Origin: Thiotrichales bacterium
GTDB taxonomy: Bacteria > Pseudomonadota > Gammaproteobacteria > Beggiatoales > Beggiatoaceae
DNA: 64,000 nt
Direction: 5' to 3'
Assembly (NCBI GenBank): GCA_016745035.1
Contig: JADGDE010000005.1
Span: 184,161 to 248,160 of the forward strand
Positions 63,795 to 64,000 of the stretch are shown here, piece after piece. The notes beneath the pieces are model-generated. The model saw only the letters and a list, made by a program, of their open reading frames with translations, was not told the origin of the DNA and did not search any database. A program made the translations under genes and the position numbers. The stretch's first letter is position 1. The number at the start of each line of letters is the position of its first letter.

Positions 63795-64000
63795 AGCTGG
63801 TGCTTTTCTTGATTCAGGCGGTTTCATTAGTTTTGGTAAATCATCTAGTGATGGCCATGCACCAGCCCCAAAATGATCCATAAAATTTCTACATCTTCTC
63901 AAAAAGTCTTTTTCAATTAAAATATGGTAGTCGTGTACGAGTAGTGGTATAAATTCAATTATCCAAGCATAACGACTGATTATAATGATTAATAAAATAC
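63792..64000 (-). CDS. C-terminal part of an unknown gene, truncated by the window end
   Basis: An open frame of 68 codons runs from the window edge to TAA at 63792-63794. The visible end is SRYAWIIEFIPLLVHDYHIL, then IEKDFLRRCRNFMDHFGAG and a Pro/Lys-rich tail MKPPESRKAPA. No family recognised. Its stop codon lies within the last bases of family-B element B6. Confidence 0.5.
   Translation of the reverse strand, partial: ILLIIIISRYAWIIEFIPLLVHDYHILIEKDFLRRCRNFMDHFGAGAWPSLDDLPKLMKPPESRKAPA

Overview
The window looks like chromosomal DNA of a gammaproteobacterium of moderate to low GC. It carries single-copy housekeeping genes (thiE, htpG, hemL-aroE, yaaA, pbpC, acs, ccoG), Gram-negative envelope genes (trimeric-type porin, type II secretion gspF and a gspH-like pseudopilin, a PilE-type pilin, RNase T2, PlsC-like acyltransferase), very large exported repeat proteins, and many short mobile intergenic repeats. 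A Thiotrichales/Beggiatoa-like sulfur bacterium would fit, but that is inference from overall style, not from a marker gene.

Layout. 1-4 kb: end of gspF, a periplasmic binding protein, an Ala-rich exported repeat protein, thiE and an HPP-family membrane protein. 4-14 kb: a secreted beta-propeller protein, a GspH-like pseudopilin and a 2024-residue exported protein with two lactonase-type propellers and several DUF11 modules. 14-17 kb: two AT-rich membrane glycosyltransferases. 17-21.3 kb: htpG behind a sigma-32-like promoter, then a RloB/AAA-ATPase pair that looks like an AbiL-type phage-defence system. 21.5-34.3 kb: PEBP-like protein, acyltransferase, secreted HExxH protein, DUF3301-yajL, an ionotropic-glutamate-receptor-like channel, a YafS-like methyltransferase and a 1598-residue FG-GAP/VCBS protein. 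34.4-37.1 kb: a tightly coupled five-gene minus-strand cluster (pilin, DUF423, unknown, M50 protease, DUF7931), then a porin. 38-43 kb: an unknown protein divergent from a metallophosphoesterase-STAND-TPR protein of 1109 residues, the best candidate for an under-described immune system. 43-57 kb: ccoG, hemL-aroE, yaaA, rna, pbpC, a DUF5939-type nucleotide cyclase, acs and a repeat-rich acidic protein. 57.6-64 kb: an accessory zone of single genes, almost all on the minus strand (VOC, profilin-like, HEAT-repeat, MarR-tautomerase, GNAT, an unknown partial gene), each followed at its 3' end by the same REPIN-like repeat.

Two dispersed repeat families stand out. Family A is a MITE of about 134 bp with termini ACTGATGTTACGCA, in ten copies plus a remnant; three copies have recognisable target-site duplications. 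Copies supply the stop codon of thiE and of a secreted protein, and one copy supplies the start and N-terminus of another protein. Family B is a REPIN-like element confined to the last 6 kb. One B copy is interrupted by a third mobile element of 181 bp with 16-bp terminal inverted repeats and a 9-bp target duplication. No tRNA, rRNA or CRISPR array was seen.
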